This document shows, one piece after another, positions 9,968 to 19,330 of a stretch of 64,000 bases of DNA. The stretch spans positions 94,979 through 158,978 of the forward strand of contig JAPPLM010000047.1 in the NCBI GenBank assembly GCA_028874195.1. The letters run 5' to 3'. Within the stretch, counting starts at the first letter, position 1. Each line of letters opens with the position of its first letter. The stretch is from Chloroflexota bacterium. Its GTDB lineage: Bacteria; Chloroflexota; UBA11872; VXOZ01. The notes beneath the pieces were generated by a model, which was not told where the DNA came from, ran no database searches, and saw only the letters and a list, made by a program, of their open reading frames with translations. Both the position numbers and the translations under genes were made by a program.

Positions 9968-10933
9968 ATGCGATTCACGCTCAACGTGCGGCGGTACGAC
10001 CCGGAGGCGGAGAGCCCTGCTCCATATTGGCGCGAGTATACAGTCGATGTGCCGGAAAACGCCACGGTCCTGGACTGTCTCATATACGTTCGGGAGTACG
10101 TCGACGGTACGCTGGCGGTGCGGTGCTCGTGCCGGTCGGCAATCTGCGGCTCGTGCATGATGCGCGTCAACGGTCAGGCGCGTCTGGCCTGCGCTACCAA
10201 AGCCAAAGACATGCAGGAGGCGGGTGAGGCCATTACCGTAGAACCGGGCGGCAATATGCCGGTGCTCAAAGACCTGATCGTGGACATGGACGTGTTCTGG
10301 AACAAAATCAGGCAGGTCAAGCCCTGGCTAGAGCCGGTGCAGCCGGCGCCGGAGCGCGAATACCTGGTGCCCAACGAGACCATCCTCGATCTCACCGTCG
10401 CTATGAATTGCGTCATGTGCGGAGCGTGCGTTTCGGATTGCACATCACTGGAAGTCGACAAGAACTTCATTGGCCCGGCTGCGCTCGCCAAGGCGTACCG
10501 CTTTGTGGATGACCCGCGCGACGAGGCCCGGCAAGAGCGGCTGGAAGAACTCAGCGATTACGGTGGCGTGTACGACTGCACGCACTGCTTCTTCTGCGTT
10601 GAAGTGTGCCCGAAAGACGTTGCGCCGTTGGAGCGTATCGTGGAAATCCGCGAGCGCGCCCAGAGCGCCGGAGTTGAGAATAACGCTGGCACGCGCCATG
10701 CGAAGGCCTTTGAAGGGATCATCCGCGACAGCGGTATCTTGGATGAGCCCATGCTCTTGCTGAAGTCTATAGGGATGAATCCGGTCGAACAGATGAAGAA
10801 TGTGCCCGGCGGCGTGCGTCTCCTGCGCGCCGGCAAGCTGCCGTTGGCTTCCGGCCCGTTCCATCACAAGATTCCCGGCCATGGCAATGTGAAGCGCCTC
10901 TTTGAGAAAGTAGAGGCTACACAGGAAGCGTAA
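9968..10933 (+). CDS. sdhB: succinate dehydrogenase / fumarate reductase iron-sulfur subunit
   Basis: Electron-transfer subunit, 321 residues; typical SdhB is about 240, and the excess is a C-terminal tail of some 80 residues. A plant-type [2Fe-2S] site is formed by C55, C60, C63 and C75. Two later clusters are signalled by CVMCGACVSDC and CTHCFFCVEVCPKDV. It directly follows sdhA. Its partner appears to be the CCG-domain protein downstream rather than a haem-bearing membrane anchor. Confidence 0.95.
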   Translation: MRFTLNVRRYDPEAESPAPYWREYTVDVPENATVLDCLIYVREYVDGTLAVRCSCRSAICGSCMMRVNGQARLACATKAKDMQEAGEAITVEPGGNMPVLKDLIVDMDVFWNKIRQVKPWLEPVQPAPEREYLVPNETILDLTVAMNCVMCGACVSDCTSLEVDKNFIGPAALAKAYRFVDDPRDEARQERLEELSDYGGVYDCTHCFFCVEVCPKDVAPLERIVEIRERAQSAGVENNAGTRHAKAFEGIIRDSGILDEPMLLLKSIGMNPVEQMKNVPGGVRLLRAGKLPLASGPFHHKIPGHGNVKRLFEKVEATQEA

Positions 10934-10996
10934 TCTGCGCCAACTGGCAAAGTCGTCGCCATGAGCGCCGTACGCACAAGGAGTGAGGTCCACATA

Positions 10997-11887
10997 GTGA
11001 AGTACGCCTTCTTTCCCGGTTGTGTCTCGCGGGGCGCGTGCCCTGAACTCATGCAGTCCCTTACCGCCGTGGCGGAACACATCGGCATGGAACTCGAACT
11101 CATGGAGACCGCGTCCTGCACTGGGGCGGGCGTGATCAGCGAACGTAACCAGAAGCTGGCCGACGCCCTCAATGCCCGCAACTTTGCCCTCGCAGAGCAG
11201 ACCGGACTGCCGCTGATGAACATCTGCAGCACCTGTCAGGGCGTGATGAGCGGGGTCAATGAACGGCTCAAAGCGCGTCCGGAATATCTGGCAGAGATAA
11301 ATGAAATGCTCGCCGAAGAAGGCTTGTCGTATTCCGGCAAGGCCGAGCCACGCAACTTCATGTGGGTACTGGTAGAGGACTTCGGTCTGGAAAACTTACG
11401 CAAGCTGGTAAAGCGACCCTTATCGGAACTGAATGTCGCTCCCTTCTACGGCTGCTATATCTCGCGTCCCACCGATGTGTTGGGTTATCACGACTTCCCG
11501 CAACGCGGTGTCTACCTGGAGATGATCATCGAGGCCTGCGGCGCGACGCCGGTGGACTACTCCGGCAAGAAGAAGTGCTGCGGGTTTCCGATCATCACGA
11601 TGAATCGGGAGAACTCCCTCACCATGGCCGGCAATCACGTTGGTGAAGCCACGGAGAAGGGCGCCGACTTCATGGTTACGCCCTGCCCGCTCTGCCACTT
11701 GAATCTGGACGCGCAGCAACCCGATGCCGCGAGAGTCGTCAAGACGCCACTCAATTTGCCGATACTCCACCTTTCCCAACTCATCGGCATGGCACTGGGC
11801 ATCGACGACAAAGACCTCGGCCTCAATCGCCACGTCGTCTCCACCAATCCGGTGCGCGAGCGGGTCCATGCGCTGCCGCTGGCCTAG
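10997..11887 (+). CDS. sdhE: CCG-domain protein, SdhE/HdrB-type subunit of type-E succinate dehydrogenase
   Basis: Two cysteine-rich CCG domains as in heterodisulfide reductase subunit B. Seen: FFPGCVSRGACPE, CSTCQGV, then FYGCYISRP, KKCCGFP and CPLCHLNLD. Such a subunit replaces the membrane anchors SdhC/D in type-E complexes. No small SdhF-like gene or multi-helix anchor is adjacent. The GTG at 10997 is preferred because GAGGT stands seven bases ahead and the protein then opens VKYAFFPGC; an ATG at 10961 lacks a ribosome site. Placement after sdhAB supports the assignment. Confidence 0.88.
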   Translation: MKYAFFPGCVSRGACPELMQSLTAVAEHIGMELELMETASCTGAGVISERNQKLADALNARNFALAEQTGLPLMNICSTCQGVMSGVNERLKARPEYLAEINEMLAEEGLSYSGKAEPRNFMWVLVEDFGLENLRKLVKRPLSELNVAPFYGCYISRPTDVLGYHDFPQRGVYLEMIIEACGATPVDYSGKKKCCGFPIITMNRENSLTMAGNHVGEATEKGADFMVTPCPLCHLNLDAQQPDAARVVKTPLNLPILHLSQLIGMALGIDDKDLGLNRHVVSTNPVRERVHALPLA

Positions 11888-12092
11888 GAATGCCGACCGC
11901 AGACGTGAAACTTCAATTGGTACGCGCCAGTCTGCTTTGGCCCCTGCTGGGTACATTCTTGCCCGCGCCACCTGAGCAGCGTATTGCGTTGCCACCTGCC
12001 AACGCTTTCATCAAAACAGTGATTGAACCCACTAGTCACCGCGAATTCTTGAGAAGCTTTGTACGCCAAATGAAATCGGAGGATGAAATCTC

Positions 12093-13019
12093 ATGCGTAA
12101 GAAAGTAACGATTGTCGGAGCGGGGCAAGTAGGCGGTTCCTGCGCGCGGCGGCTGGCTGAGCGGGACTATGCTGACATCGTGCTCATAGACATCGTCGAG
12201 GGGCTGCCGCAGGGCAAGGCGCTCGACATTCAGCAGGCCGCGCCAATCGTCAACTACGACTCGAAGATCATCGGTACCAACGACTATGCCGATACCGCCG
12301 GATCAGACCTGGTCGTCATCACGAGTGGCAGCCCGCGCAAACCCGGCATGAGCCGCGATGACTTGCTGGCCGTCAACCAAAAGGTGATCACAGCCGTAAC
12401 TACTGAAATCGTCAAGCACTCGCCTGAATGCATCATCATTGTCGTTACCAATCCGGTGGACGCCATGACGCAACTCGCTTGGAAGGTAAGCGACTTTCCC
12501 ACAAACCGCGTAGTGGGGCAAGGCGGCGTTCTCGACTCTGCGCGCTACCGGACGTTTCTCGCCCAGGAACTCGGCGTCTCCATGCGTGACATTACCGGCT
12601 ACGTGCTCGGCGGCCACGGCGACCAGATGGTCCCGCTGCCGCGCTATACCAGTGTCTCCGGCAAACCTATCACGGATTTCATAACGCCCGATAGATTGGA
12701 AGAAATAATCCAACGCACCCGCGACGGCGGCGCCGAAATCGTGAATCTACTCAAGCTCGGCAGCGCCTATGAAGCGCCGGGGGCTGCGCTTGTGGAGATG
12801 ATCGACGCAATCCTGCTTGACCAGAAGCGCGTCTTGCCGTGTGCTGCCTACTTGGAAGGCGAATACGGCATTAGCGGTGTCTACGTGGGCGTGCTCATTC
12901 AACTCGGCGCGGGCGGCGTGGAGAGCATCGTTGAACTTGATCTCACCGCAGATGAGAGCGCCATGCTCAATCAGTCTGCCGCTGCCGTACGCGAATTGGT
13001 CGACGTGATGGGCATATAG
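12093..13019 (+). CDS. mdh: malate dehydrogenase (LDH-like family)
   Basis: NAD-dependent malate-to-oxaloacetate enzyme, 308 residues, the usual length. VTIVGAGQVGG is the NAD-binding loop. SGSPRKPGMSRDDLL carries the Arg residues that select a dicarboxylate over lactate. VTNPVDAMT and the catalytic His in GGHGDQMVPL are present. GGAGG precedes the ATG at good spacing. It follows sdhE after 205 bases in which I see no gene, and faces the LCP gene tail-to-tail across 40 bases. Confidence 0.95.
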   Translation: MRKKVTIVGAGQVGGSCARRLAERDYADIVLIDIVEGLPQGKALDIQQAAPIVNYDSKIIGTNDYADTAGSDLVVITSGSPRKPGMSRDDLLAVNQKVITAVTTEIVKHSPECIIIVVTNPVDAMTQLAWKVSDFPTNRVVGQGGVLDSARYRTFLAQELGVSMRDITGYVLGGHGDQMVPLPRYTSVSGKPITDFITPDRLEEIIQRTRDGGAEIVNLLKLGSAYEAPGAALVEMIDAILLDQKRVLPCAAYLEGEYGISGVYVGVLIQLGAGGVESIVELDLTADESAMLNQSAAAVRELVDVMGI

Positions 13020-13059
13020 GTTCGCGGCAGGTCGCTTTGCCCATACGCGCGGGGACTTG

Positions 13060-14013
13060 TCAAGAAGCCGCTGCCCCGGAAACCTGTAGTGTGTTTTCAG
13101 AGAGCGAGGCAATTCGCGCGCGTAACGTAGACCGAATTCCAGCCAGATCCGGCTCTAGGACAAACACCCCATCCACGTACTGTGCGGTTACCAGACCGGA
13201 CGCCTCATCGATCGCGAAAGAGTTTATGCTCTCAGCATCCACGCTGCGGGCTGCCCTGGCTAAATGTACGAGCATTTGCAACGAAATGTTGGTACTCACC
13301 GCGTGGCGGAAGTCATTGTAGAGCGCGGGAATACGGAGCAAAGTGCGCGGCGTCAGCGCCTGTTCCTTGAGCGCGTTCATTACCTGTTGCTGTCGGTACA
13401 TGCGTCCAAAGTCGCCGGTAGGACTCGACTTGCGTGTCCGCGCGTACTTCAATGCGGTCTCGCCGTCGAGGTGTTGCACGCCGGCCTTGATCTCGAAAGG
13501 TTCATAATTGACGCCGTCCGCTGCCGGATACTGCAAGTCTCTAATGTCGGTCGGCACGTCTAAGGTGACACCCCCGAGTGTATCGACAATGCGCGCGAAG
13601 CCGGAAAAGTTTACGACCGCGTAGTAGGGGATTGCAACATTGAGCACGTCCTCAAGTTTAGCGCGCGCAAGTTCGGCGCCGCCGTGCGCGTAGGCGGCGT
13701 TGATGCGCTGCGGCTGCGGGAGCCCGTCGAGGCTTACGCGCAAGTCCCGCGGTACAGACGTCAGCAGTACCCACTTGCGCTCCATGTCGATGCTGAGCAC
13801 GACAATGGCATCACTGCGCCCCGACAGTGTGTCCCATGAATCCACGCCCAGGAGAAGGATGCTTACGACATTGGAGGCTTCTACGGCGCTTTGTTCCGGC
13901 GATTCCAAAGCCCCATCAGCATTGGGCACGGCGACCGCCGGTGCACAGCCAACGACTATGCCAGTCAGCCAGCAAAGGCTAATGAGCCTCAAAAGCGCTT
14001 TCGCACGCGTCAT
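13060..14013 (-). CDS. LytR-CpsA-Psr (LCP) family lipoprotein
   Basis: 317 residues from the ATG at 14013, chosen because GGAGGGAG stands just upstream and the protein then opens with a basic, hydrophobic signal ending in a lipobox (IVVGC). LCP features follow: LLLGVD, SDAIVVLSIDM, SVPRDLRV, RINAAYAHGG, and ALKYARTRKSSPTGDFGRMY. LCP proteins attach glycopolymers to cell-wall or surface carriers; classical members are anchored by a membrane helix, so the lipoprotein form is mildly unusual. An upstream ATG at 14151 is not conserved-looking. Confidence 0.9.
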   Translation of the reverse strand: MTRAKALLRLISLCWLTGIVVGCAPAVAVPNADGALESPEQSAVEASNVVSILLLGVDSWDTLSGRSDAIVVLSIDMERKWVLLTSVPRDLRVSLDGLPQPQRINAAYAHGGAELARAKLEDVLNVAIPYYAVVNFSGFARIVDTLGGVTLDVPTDIRDLQYPAADGVNYEPFEIKAGVQHLDGETALKYARTRKSSPTGDFGRMYRQQQVMNALKEQALTPRTLLRIPALYNDFRHAVSTNISLQMLVHLARAARSVDAESINSFAIDEASGLVTAQYVDGVFVLEPDLAGIRSTLRARIASLSENTLQVSGAAAS

Positions 14014-14339
14014 CCACAGACTCCCTCCTGCGCGTTTCGCCGGTTCGTCTTGAGCGCTTTCCTCATCATAGCCAAGCAAAGTGAAGGAAGTCTGAGAAAC
14101 AAGCGCTGCGTACGCAAAAGACTTCCCATAGTTTCGGGATGCAAGCATCATCTATACTCGACTCGAAACCGCGCAACCACCGATGCTGAAAGCAACCAAG
14201 ACGAAGCGCGAGAGGAATCCTAGCATACGCATACCCGTAAGGCCAATTGGATTTGTGAAGTCTCAGCGTCAGCCAAGATGAAACCGCGCCTGCCTCAGAG
14301 TATGATGGAGTTGAGCAAACCGCAACGAGGATCCGGCCG
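14014..14339. other. 326-base intergenic region between divergent genes
   Basis: Should carry promoters for the LCP gene (leftward) and the enolase-superfamily gene (rightward). A TATACT occurs at 14153-14158 but without a convincing -35. I see no gene or repeat here. Confidence 0.4.
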
Positions 14340-15791
14340 GTGACAATCTCCATACATAATATTGACCTCAACGTCCTCAACATGAAGACCCGCATGCCGT
14401 TTCGCTACGGCATTGCCTCGCTCGAATCCGTGCCGCACCTCTTCTTGCGCGTTATGGCAGACGTGAGCGGCAAGACAGCCACAGGCGTCACTGCCGAAGG
14501 ATTACCGCCAAAGTGGTTTACGAAGAATCCCGACACCTCTTTCGCGGAAGACCTGGACGAAATGCTCGCAGTGATACGGCAAGCGGTAACGTTTGCTCGA
14601 GAAGCGCCTGCGGCGGCAAACCCGTTCGAGTTTTGGCACGAACTCCATCTGCGCCAAGAGGCCTGGGCCGCAGACACAAGCTATCCGCCCCTGCTGTGGG
14701 GCTTTGGGGTGAGCATGGTGGAACGGGCGTTGATCGACGCCTTCTGCCGCGCAACCGGCAGCACGTTTGCGCAAGCGGTGAGAGACAACTCGCTCGGGAT
14801 TCGTCTTGGAGCCATGCATGGCGAACTCGCCGGCTGCGAGCCTGCTGCGCTGCTGCCGGAACGCGCCAATCGCTCGATGATCATCCGGCACACGGTTGGC
14901 CTGGCAGACCCGCTTACGGATAGCGATATCCCGCAAGAAGAGCGCCTGAGCGACGGCTTGCCGCAGTCTTTGGAAGCCAGCGTCCGATTCTACGGCCTGA
15001 CCCATCTCAAAATCAAGCTATCGGGCGACACATCTACGGACATAGAGCGGCTGCAACACATCGCCCGCATTATGGAAGCGCACACGCCTGCCGACTATGC
15101 CCACACCCTTGACGGCAACGAGTTCTACACGGAAGTCGGCCCGTTTCAGCACTTTTGGGAGACGATTCAAGCCGAACCTACGCTGCGCTCTTTCTTGAGC
15201 CGTGCGCTGTTCGTAGAGCAACCGTTTCATCGCGACATGGCCCTCGGTAGGTCGGTGCAGTCAGACCTTCAGAGGTGGCACGAGCGGCCGCCGCTGATTA
15301 TCGATGAATCCGATGGTGAGTTAAATAGCCTTGCCGACGCGCTCGCTTGCGGTTATGCCGGCGGCAGTCACAAGAACTGCAAGGGCGTATTTCGTGGGAT
15401 TGTGAACGCCTGTCTCCTCGCCCGTTACCGCCAGCTCGATCCCACGCGCGCGTTCATCTTGAGCAGCGAGGACCTTTGCAGCGTGGGGCCGATAGCGATG
15501 ATTCAAGACCTCACGGTGGCGGCGAACGTGGGCATCGCACACGCGGAGCGGAACGGCCATCACTACTTCGCGGGACTGAGCATGTATCCGCAGAGCGTCC
15601 AAGCGCAAGTGCTGGCACGCCACGGTTCCTTCTATCGACGCCACGAGGAAGGCTATCCGGCGCTTGACGTGCGCCACGGGCGTGTAGACGTATCCAGCAT
15701 TGTCGATGCGCCGTTTGGCTACGGCTTCGAACTCGATACCACGCAGTTTACGCCGCTGGAAAAATGGGACGCGGCGTCTCTGGAAGATTGA
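14340..15791 (+). CDS. enolase-superfamily enzyme (mandelate racemase/muconate lactonizing-like)
   Basis: 483 residues, longer than the typical 360-400. GTG start with GAGG nine bases ahead. The KxK pair is K224/K226 in THLKIKLSGD. Likely metal ligands are D258 (LDGNE), E293 (VEQPF) and D322 (IDESDG), with K345/K348 in SHKNCKG on the other face. The superfamily abstracts a proton alpha to a carboxylate, giving dehydration, racemisation or cycloisomerisation of sugar acids and similar compounds; substrate unknown. The extra length is mostly between the capping domain and the barrel (about residues 155-215). Divergent from the LCP gene; a convergent VOC gene follows. Confidence 0.8.
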   Translation: MTISIHNIDLNVLNMKTRMPFRYGIASLESVPHLFLRVMADVSGKTATGVTAEGLPPKWFTKNPDTSFAEDLDEMLAVIRQAVTFAREAPAAANPFEFWHELHLRQEAWAADTSYPPLLWGFGVSMVERALIDAFCRATGSTFAQAVRDNSLGIRLGAMHGELAGCEPAALLPERANRSMIIRHTVGLADPLTDSDIPQEERLSDGLPQSLEASVRFYGLTHLKIKLSGDTSTDIERLQHIARIMEAHTPADYAHTLDGNEFYTEVGPFQHFWETIQAEPTLRSFLSRALFVEQPFHRDMALGRSVQSDLQRWHERPPLIIDESDGELNSLADALACGYAGGSHKNCKGVFRGIVNACLLARYRQLDPTRAFILSSEDLCSVGPIAMIQDLTVAANVGIAHAERNGHHYFAGLSMYPQSVQAQVLARHGSFYRRHEEGYPALDVRHGRVDVSSIVDAPFGYGFELDTTQFTPLEKWDAASLED

Positions 15792-15822
15792 ACGGCTCTC
15801 CCAGGCAGGTCATTCTGTCCAC

Positions 15823-16245
15823 TCAACCTGGCTCTTGCGCGAAGAGGAGGATATGACCGTTACAATCCTCTATCTCGAATTCCCGTAGTTTCCACGGCTT
15901 GGTAACGGGGCCGTTCTCATACCCCGGACGCATTGTCACGCCTCTGCTGCGGTACTCCGCATGGAGATCATCTATCTGGACACAGTGAATATAGGTGTAT
16001 CCCGCCGTAGTCGGCTCCGTGCCGTGACGGCGCCGGTAGACCGTAAAACGCATCCGCTGCGGGCTCTTGCCGCCTCCACCGCCAATGGAAACTCTGGCGT
16101 GACCGCCGCGTGCCATATCCACAAAGTCAAGCGTGAATCCCAAGACGTCACAGTACCATGATGCCGTGGCTTCGACGTCGGCAACTTCCAGCACGGGCTG
16201 CAGGCCGTAGAACGCATGCTTTTCAGCCCACTTTGGTTCGTCCAT
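15823..16245 (-). CDS. VOC-family (glyoxalase/bleomycin-resistance fold) protein
   Basis: 140 residues with one VOC pattern: LQPVLEVADVEATASWYCDVLGFTLDF at the start and GPVTKPWKLREFEIEDCNGHILLFAQEP at the end. Such proteins bind a divalent metal and act as lyases, dioxygenases, epimerases or drug-binding proteins. Only the final Glu/Asn-Gly part of the metal site is clear, so the reaction is unknown. It lies 58 bases ahead of the metallophosphoesterase in reading direction, on the other side of its stop. Confidence 0.82.
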   Translation of the reverse strand: MDEPKWAEKHAFYGLQPVLEVADVEATASWYCDVLGFTLDFVDMARGGHARVSIGGGGGKSPQRMRFTVYRRRHGTEPTTAGYTYIHCVQIDDLHAEYRSRGVTMRPGYENGPVTKPWKLREFEIEDCNGHILLFAQEPG

Positions 16246-16303
16246 AGTGCTCCCTCAAGACTCTACCCTTGCAAGGGGCTCAATCCATTTCTCAAACTAC
16301 CTT

Positions 16304-17401
16304 CTAATGTGGTTGGAATGGTTTGCCCAATCGTATAATGCGCTCCGCCTTGGCATACCAGCCCTGGGGCGCGTAATCGGAGGTATGGAGATAGCACTGC
16401 ACACGCACTTCGTCAGTGCCTGTAGTAAAGGTCAAGAGACGGCTCATTGGTAGCGTCGTGCGTCCGGCGTGGTGGCGGGCGAGGGCGGCGCAGTTGATGA
16501 AGTTCACGTCCCATTTCCGTTCAATGTGCGCTCTTCCGCCGTGACAGTCGTCCGGATGGGTGTGGGTATGCCCGCCGAGCCACAGGTCAATCACCCCCGG
16601 ATGGGCAGCGAGGTAGCCCTCAAACGCCTGGGCGTCGGGTTCGTTATCCAAGAAATACAAGTACGAAGCGCCCTCCGGTCCGCCGTCGGCAAAGTAGCCG
16701 TGGTAGTGGCCACGCCACGCGCCGCTCTCATTCTTACGGTAACCTTCCCAAGGGCCGGAAGCCACAGTTGTCTCTTTGAGCATGTGGTGGTGCGCGGAGA
16801 TGATGATGCTGTCGGGGTTCGCCTCAAGCATCTCCCTCCACCAGGCAAAGGTCTCGCCCGTCACCGCGCCCGATGGGTAGCCGCCGCCCTTGGGGTTGCG
16901 GCCCACCGGAGGCGGCAGGTCGTTCCGATCGCTCATCATCAGGAAAAGAACATTGCCTACGCGAAAGGCGTACCGCTCCCATGTCCCTGCGACGGGATAT
17001 GGACGCCGGGCCGGGTTCACACCGGAAAACTGCCGATTTTCACCCGTGGGATCAACCCACTTGCGGAACCACCATTGGGTTGGCTCCGTGTGAAACGTCG
17101 CATCATGATTCCCCGCCAAGTTATAGAACTGTTCACGGCGATGGTGCTGCGCCGCGCCGAACTGGCGTACCACTTCCCGACCTTCATCATCGTCCGGCGA
17201 GCCCTGGTTGCCGGAAAGATCTCCCAAATGCAGCATGATATCCCAGTGAAAAGGCGGACCACCTTCAGCACCACCAAATTCAGTCTGCCGAATTGCGTCA
17301 GCCAGACTCTCCCGGCCGAATCGCTTATCTGTGCCCACGTGTGCGCACCCGGTAGCCCAAACTGAGAATGTCTCGTATGCCATATGGCACGTGTCAACCA
17401 T
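16304..17401 (-). CDS. calcineurin-like metallophosphoesterase
   Basis: About 365 residues; starts at 17401 or 17383 are possible, neither with a strong ribosome site. Two-metal phosphoesterase motifs are in order: ATGCAHVG (divergent D-x-H region), MLHLGDLSGN, FYNLAGNHDATF, ISAHHHMLKE and LGGHTHTHPDD. The family hydrolyses phosphomonoesters or diesters. The first D-x-H motif reads CAH rather than DxH, which may alter one metal site. Gene neighbours do not reveal the substrate. Confidence 0.82.
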   Translation of the reverse strand: MVDTCHMAYETFSVWATGCAHVGTDKRFGRESLADAIRQTEFGGAEGGPPFHWDIMLHLGDLSGNQGSPDDDEGREVVRQFGAAQHHRREQFYNLAGNHDATFHTEPTQWWFRKWVDPTGENRQFSGVNPARRPYPVAGTWERYAFRVGNVLFLMMSDRNDLPPPVGRNPKGGGYPSGAVTGETFAWWREMLEANPDSIIISAHHHMLKETTVASGPWEGYRKNESGAWRGHYHGYFADGGPEGASYLYFLDNEPDAQAFEGYLAAHPGVIDLWLGGHTHTHPDDCHGGRAHIERKWDVNFINCAALARHHAGRTTLPMSRLLTFTTGTDEVRVQCYLHTSDYAPQGWYAKAERIIRLGKPFQPH

Positions 17402-17732
17402 CTCAAGCCAGAAGTGTCGGCAATGAGAATTCAACTGGTAGCGTTCTGTCTCACTGGCCGCTGCGGATCGAGCGTGCATAAGCGGGGGACGACTTCTGCT
17501 ACCGGGATCCGACCCCGCTGCCGACAGGCATCCTCATGGTAGACAGAACTCCCTGAGGTCGCAAAGACATCCCATCTGAGAATCGCTATCATAGGGATCA
17601 GCAAGCAAGCTGCGCAGGTGGCGGCTAGGCAGAAAAGTAGCTCTATCACTCTCGCGGGTGAGGCGCAGCATGGATTCACAATCATCAGTCCGGCATTCCG
17701 CGCGCAAACTTGGCAACGAGCAGGGAGGATGG
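17402..17732. other. 331-base intergenic region between divergent genes
   Basis: Lies between the metallophosphoesterase and the CoA-transferase. No repeat, RNA gene or clear promoter seen. Confidence 0.35.
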
Positions 17733-19292
17733 ATGGGGGGCAAGTTTCTCTCAATCGACCAGGCGGTGTGGCTCATCCAGGATGGCGCTGTCATTGGCGT
17801 GGGCGGTTTCGTTGGCATCGGGCACCCGGAGGCGCTCTCCGCAGCCGTAGAACGGCGCTTCTTGCAGACCGGCGAGCCACGGAATCTTACGCTGATGTAT
17901 GGTGCCGGACAGGGTGATCGCCAAACGCGCGGCCTCAATCACTTTGGACATGAGGGGCTTGTCAAGCGCATTATCGGCGGACACTGGGGCCTAGCGCCGA
18001 AGCTCTGCCAGCTTGTGCTTGACGGCAAGATCGAAGGCTACAATTTCCCACAGGGCGTCATCGTTCATCTCTTTCGCGACATCGCCGCGGGCAAGCCGGG
18101 CACGATCACCCACGTCGGTCTCCACACGTTCGTAGACCCGCGTCTGGAAGGCGGGCGCGTTAATCCGGTCTCCACGCCGGAGGAACTCGTGCAGCTTGTC
18201 GAACTGAACGGCAAAGAGCACCTCTTCTATCCGCGCATTCAGCTTGACGTGGGCTTCATCCGGGGCACTACCGCCGACCCGGACGGCAATATCAGCATGG
18301 AACGCGAGGCTGTCTACGGCGAGATGCTCAGCGTCGCGCAGGCTGTGCACAACTGCGGTGGGATGGTAATCGCACAGGTAGAGCGTACGATATCCACGCC
18401 GTTGCCCACGCGTGAAATCAGAATCCCCGGCATTCTGGTAGACGTGGTCGCCGTGGCCGATCCCGCCGAGCACTGGCAAACATTTAGTGAAGAGTTTAAC
18501 CCGGCGTACGTGACGGATAGCAACAGCGAAGCGCCGGAGTTTCCGCCGCATCCGCTCGACGAGCGCAAAGTAATAGCGCGTCGGGCCACGATGGAGTTGC
18601 GGCGCGGTGACATCGTCAATCTCGGCATCGGCCTACCGGAGAGTGTGGCCGCAGTGGCTGCGGAAGAGGGCATCATCGATGACTTGGTGATGACCGTGGA
18701 GAGCGGCGCGATTGGTGGCATACCCGCCGGTGGCCTTTCGTTCGGCGCTTCTCATATGCCTACTGCCTTGATCGACAGCCCGTATATGTTCGACTTCTAT
18801 GACGGTGGCGGCCTGGACATCGCCTGTCTGGGCGCGGCCCAGATCGATGCGGCTGGAAACGTAAACGTCAGCCGCTTTGGCGGGATTGTCCCTGGGGCGG
18901 GCGGGTTCGTGAACATCAGCCACAACGCAAAGCGAATCGTCTTCTGTGGCACGTTTACGGCCGGCGGCCCGGAGATTGAAGTACATGAAGACGGCTTGCG
19001 GATTGTAAGCGAGGGCAAGCACCCCAAGCTTGTGGAAGCCGTGGAGCAGGTCACATTCAACGGTGCTTATGCGCGTTCTCTGGGACGTGAAATCCTCTAT
19101 GTCACCGAACGTGCGGTTTTCGCTCTCACCGACCACGGTCTCAGCCTGACGGAGATTGCACCGGGCGTGGATCTGGAAAGAGACCTGCTGGCGCACATGA
19201 GATTTCGACCGCACATCGCATCAAATCTAAGCCCCATGGATGCGCGCCTGTTCCGCGACCCGGCGATGGGTCTGGCGCAGCGATTCACATAG
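17733..19292 (+). CDS. acetate/3-oxoacid CoA-transferase (fused alpha-beta)
   Basis: 519 residues from the ATG at 17733 (AGGGAGG four bases ahead), fused two-domain class I CoA-transferase like YdiF/propionate CoA-transferase. The N-terminal half has [19 protein letters not shown]. The C-terminal half has [16 protein letters not shown] and [13 protein letters not shown], whose Glu is the nucleophile that forms the CoA thioester. It moves CoA between acyl-CoA and acetate or acetoacetate. With HAD, thiolase and SDR genes behind it on the same strand it points to beta-keto acid or short-chain fatty acid metabolism. Confidence 0.88.
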   Translation: MGGKFLSIDQAVWLIQDGAVIGVGGFVGIGHPEALSAAVERRFLQTGEPRNLTLMYGAGQGDRQTRGLNHFGHEGLVKRIIGGHWGLAPKLCQLVLDGKIEGYNFPQGVIVHLFRDIAAGKPGTITHVGLHTFVDPRLEGGRVNPVSTPEELVQLVELNGKEHLFYPRIQLDVGFIRGTTADPDGNISMEREAVYGEMLSVAQAVHNCGGMVIAQVERTISTPLPTREIRIPGILVDVVAVADPAEHWQTFSEEFNPAYVTDSNSEAPEFPPHPLDERKVIARRATMELRRGDIVNLGIGLPESVAAVAAEEGIIDDLVMTVESGAIGGIPAGGLSFGASHMPTALIDSPYMFDFYDGGGLDIACLGAAQIDAAGNVNVSRFGGIVPGAGGFVNISHNAKRIVFCGTFTAGGPEIEVHEDGLRIVSEGKHPKLVEAVEQVTFNGAYARSLGREILYVTERAVFALTDHGLSLTEIAPGVDLERDLLAHMRFRPHIASNLSPMDARLFRDPAMGLAQRFT

Positions 19293-19330
19293 CGTGTTTG
19301 CACATACTATGCCGCTTTCTTGGATAATCT

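Noticed and set aside
11890-12108. 72-residue frame between sdhE and mdh
   Set aside because: Overlaps the mdh ribosome site and start, with no recognisable motif.
16469-17365. 298-residue plus-strand frame
   Set aside because: Antisense to the metallophosphoesterase; no family resemblance.
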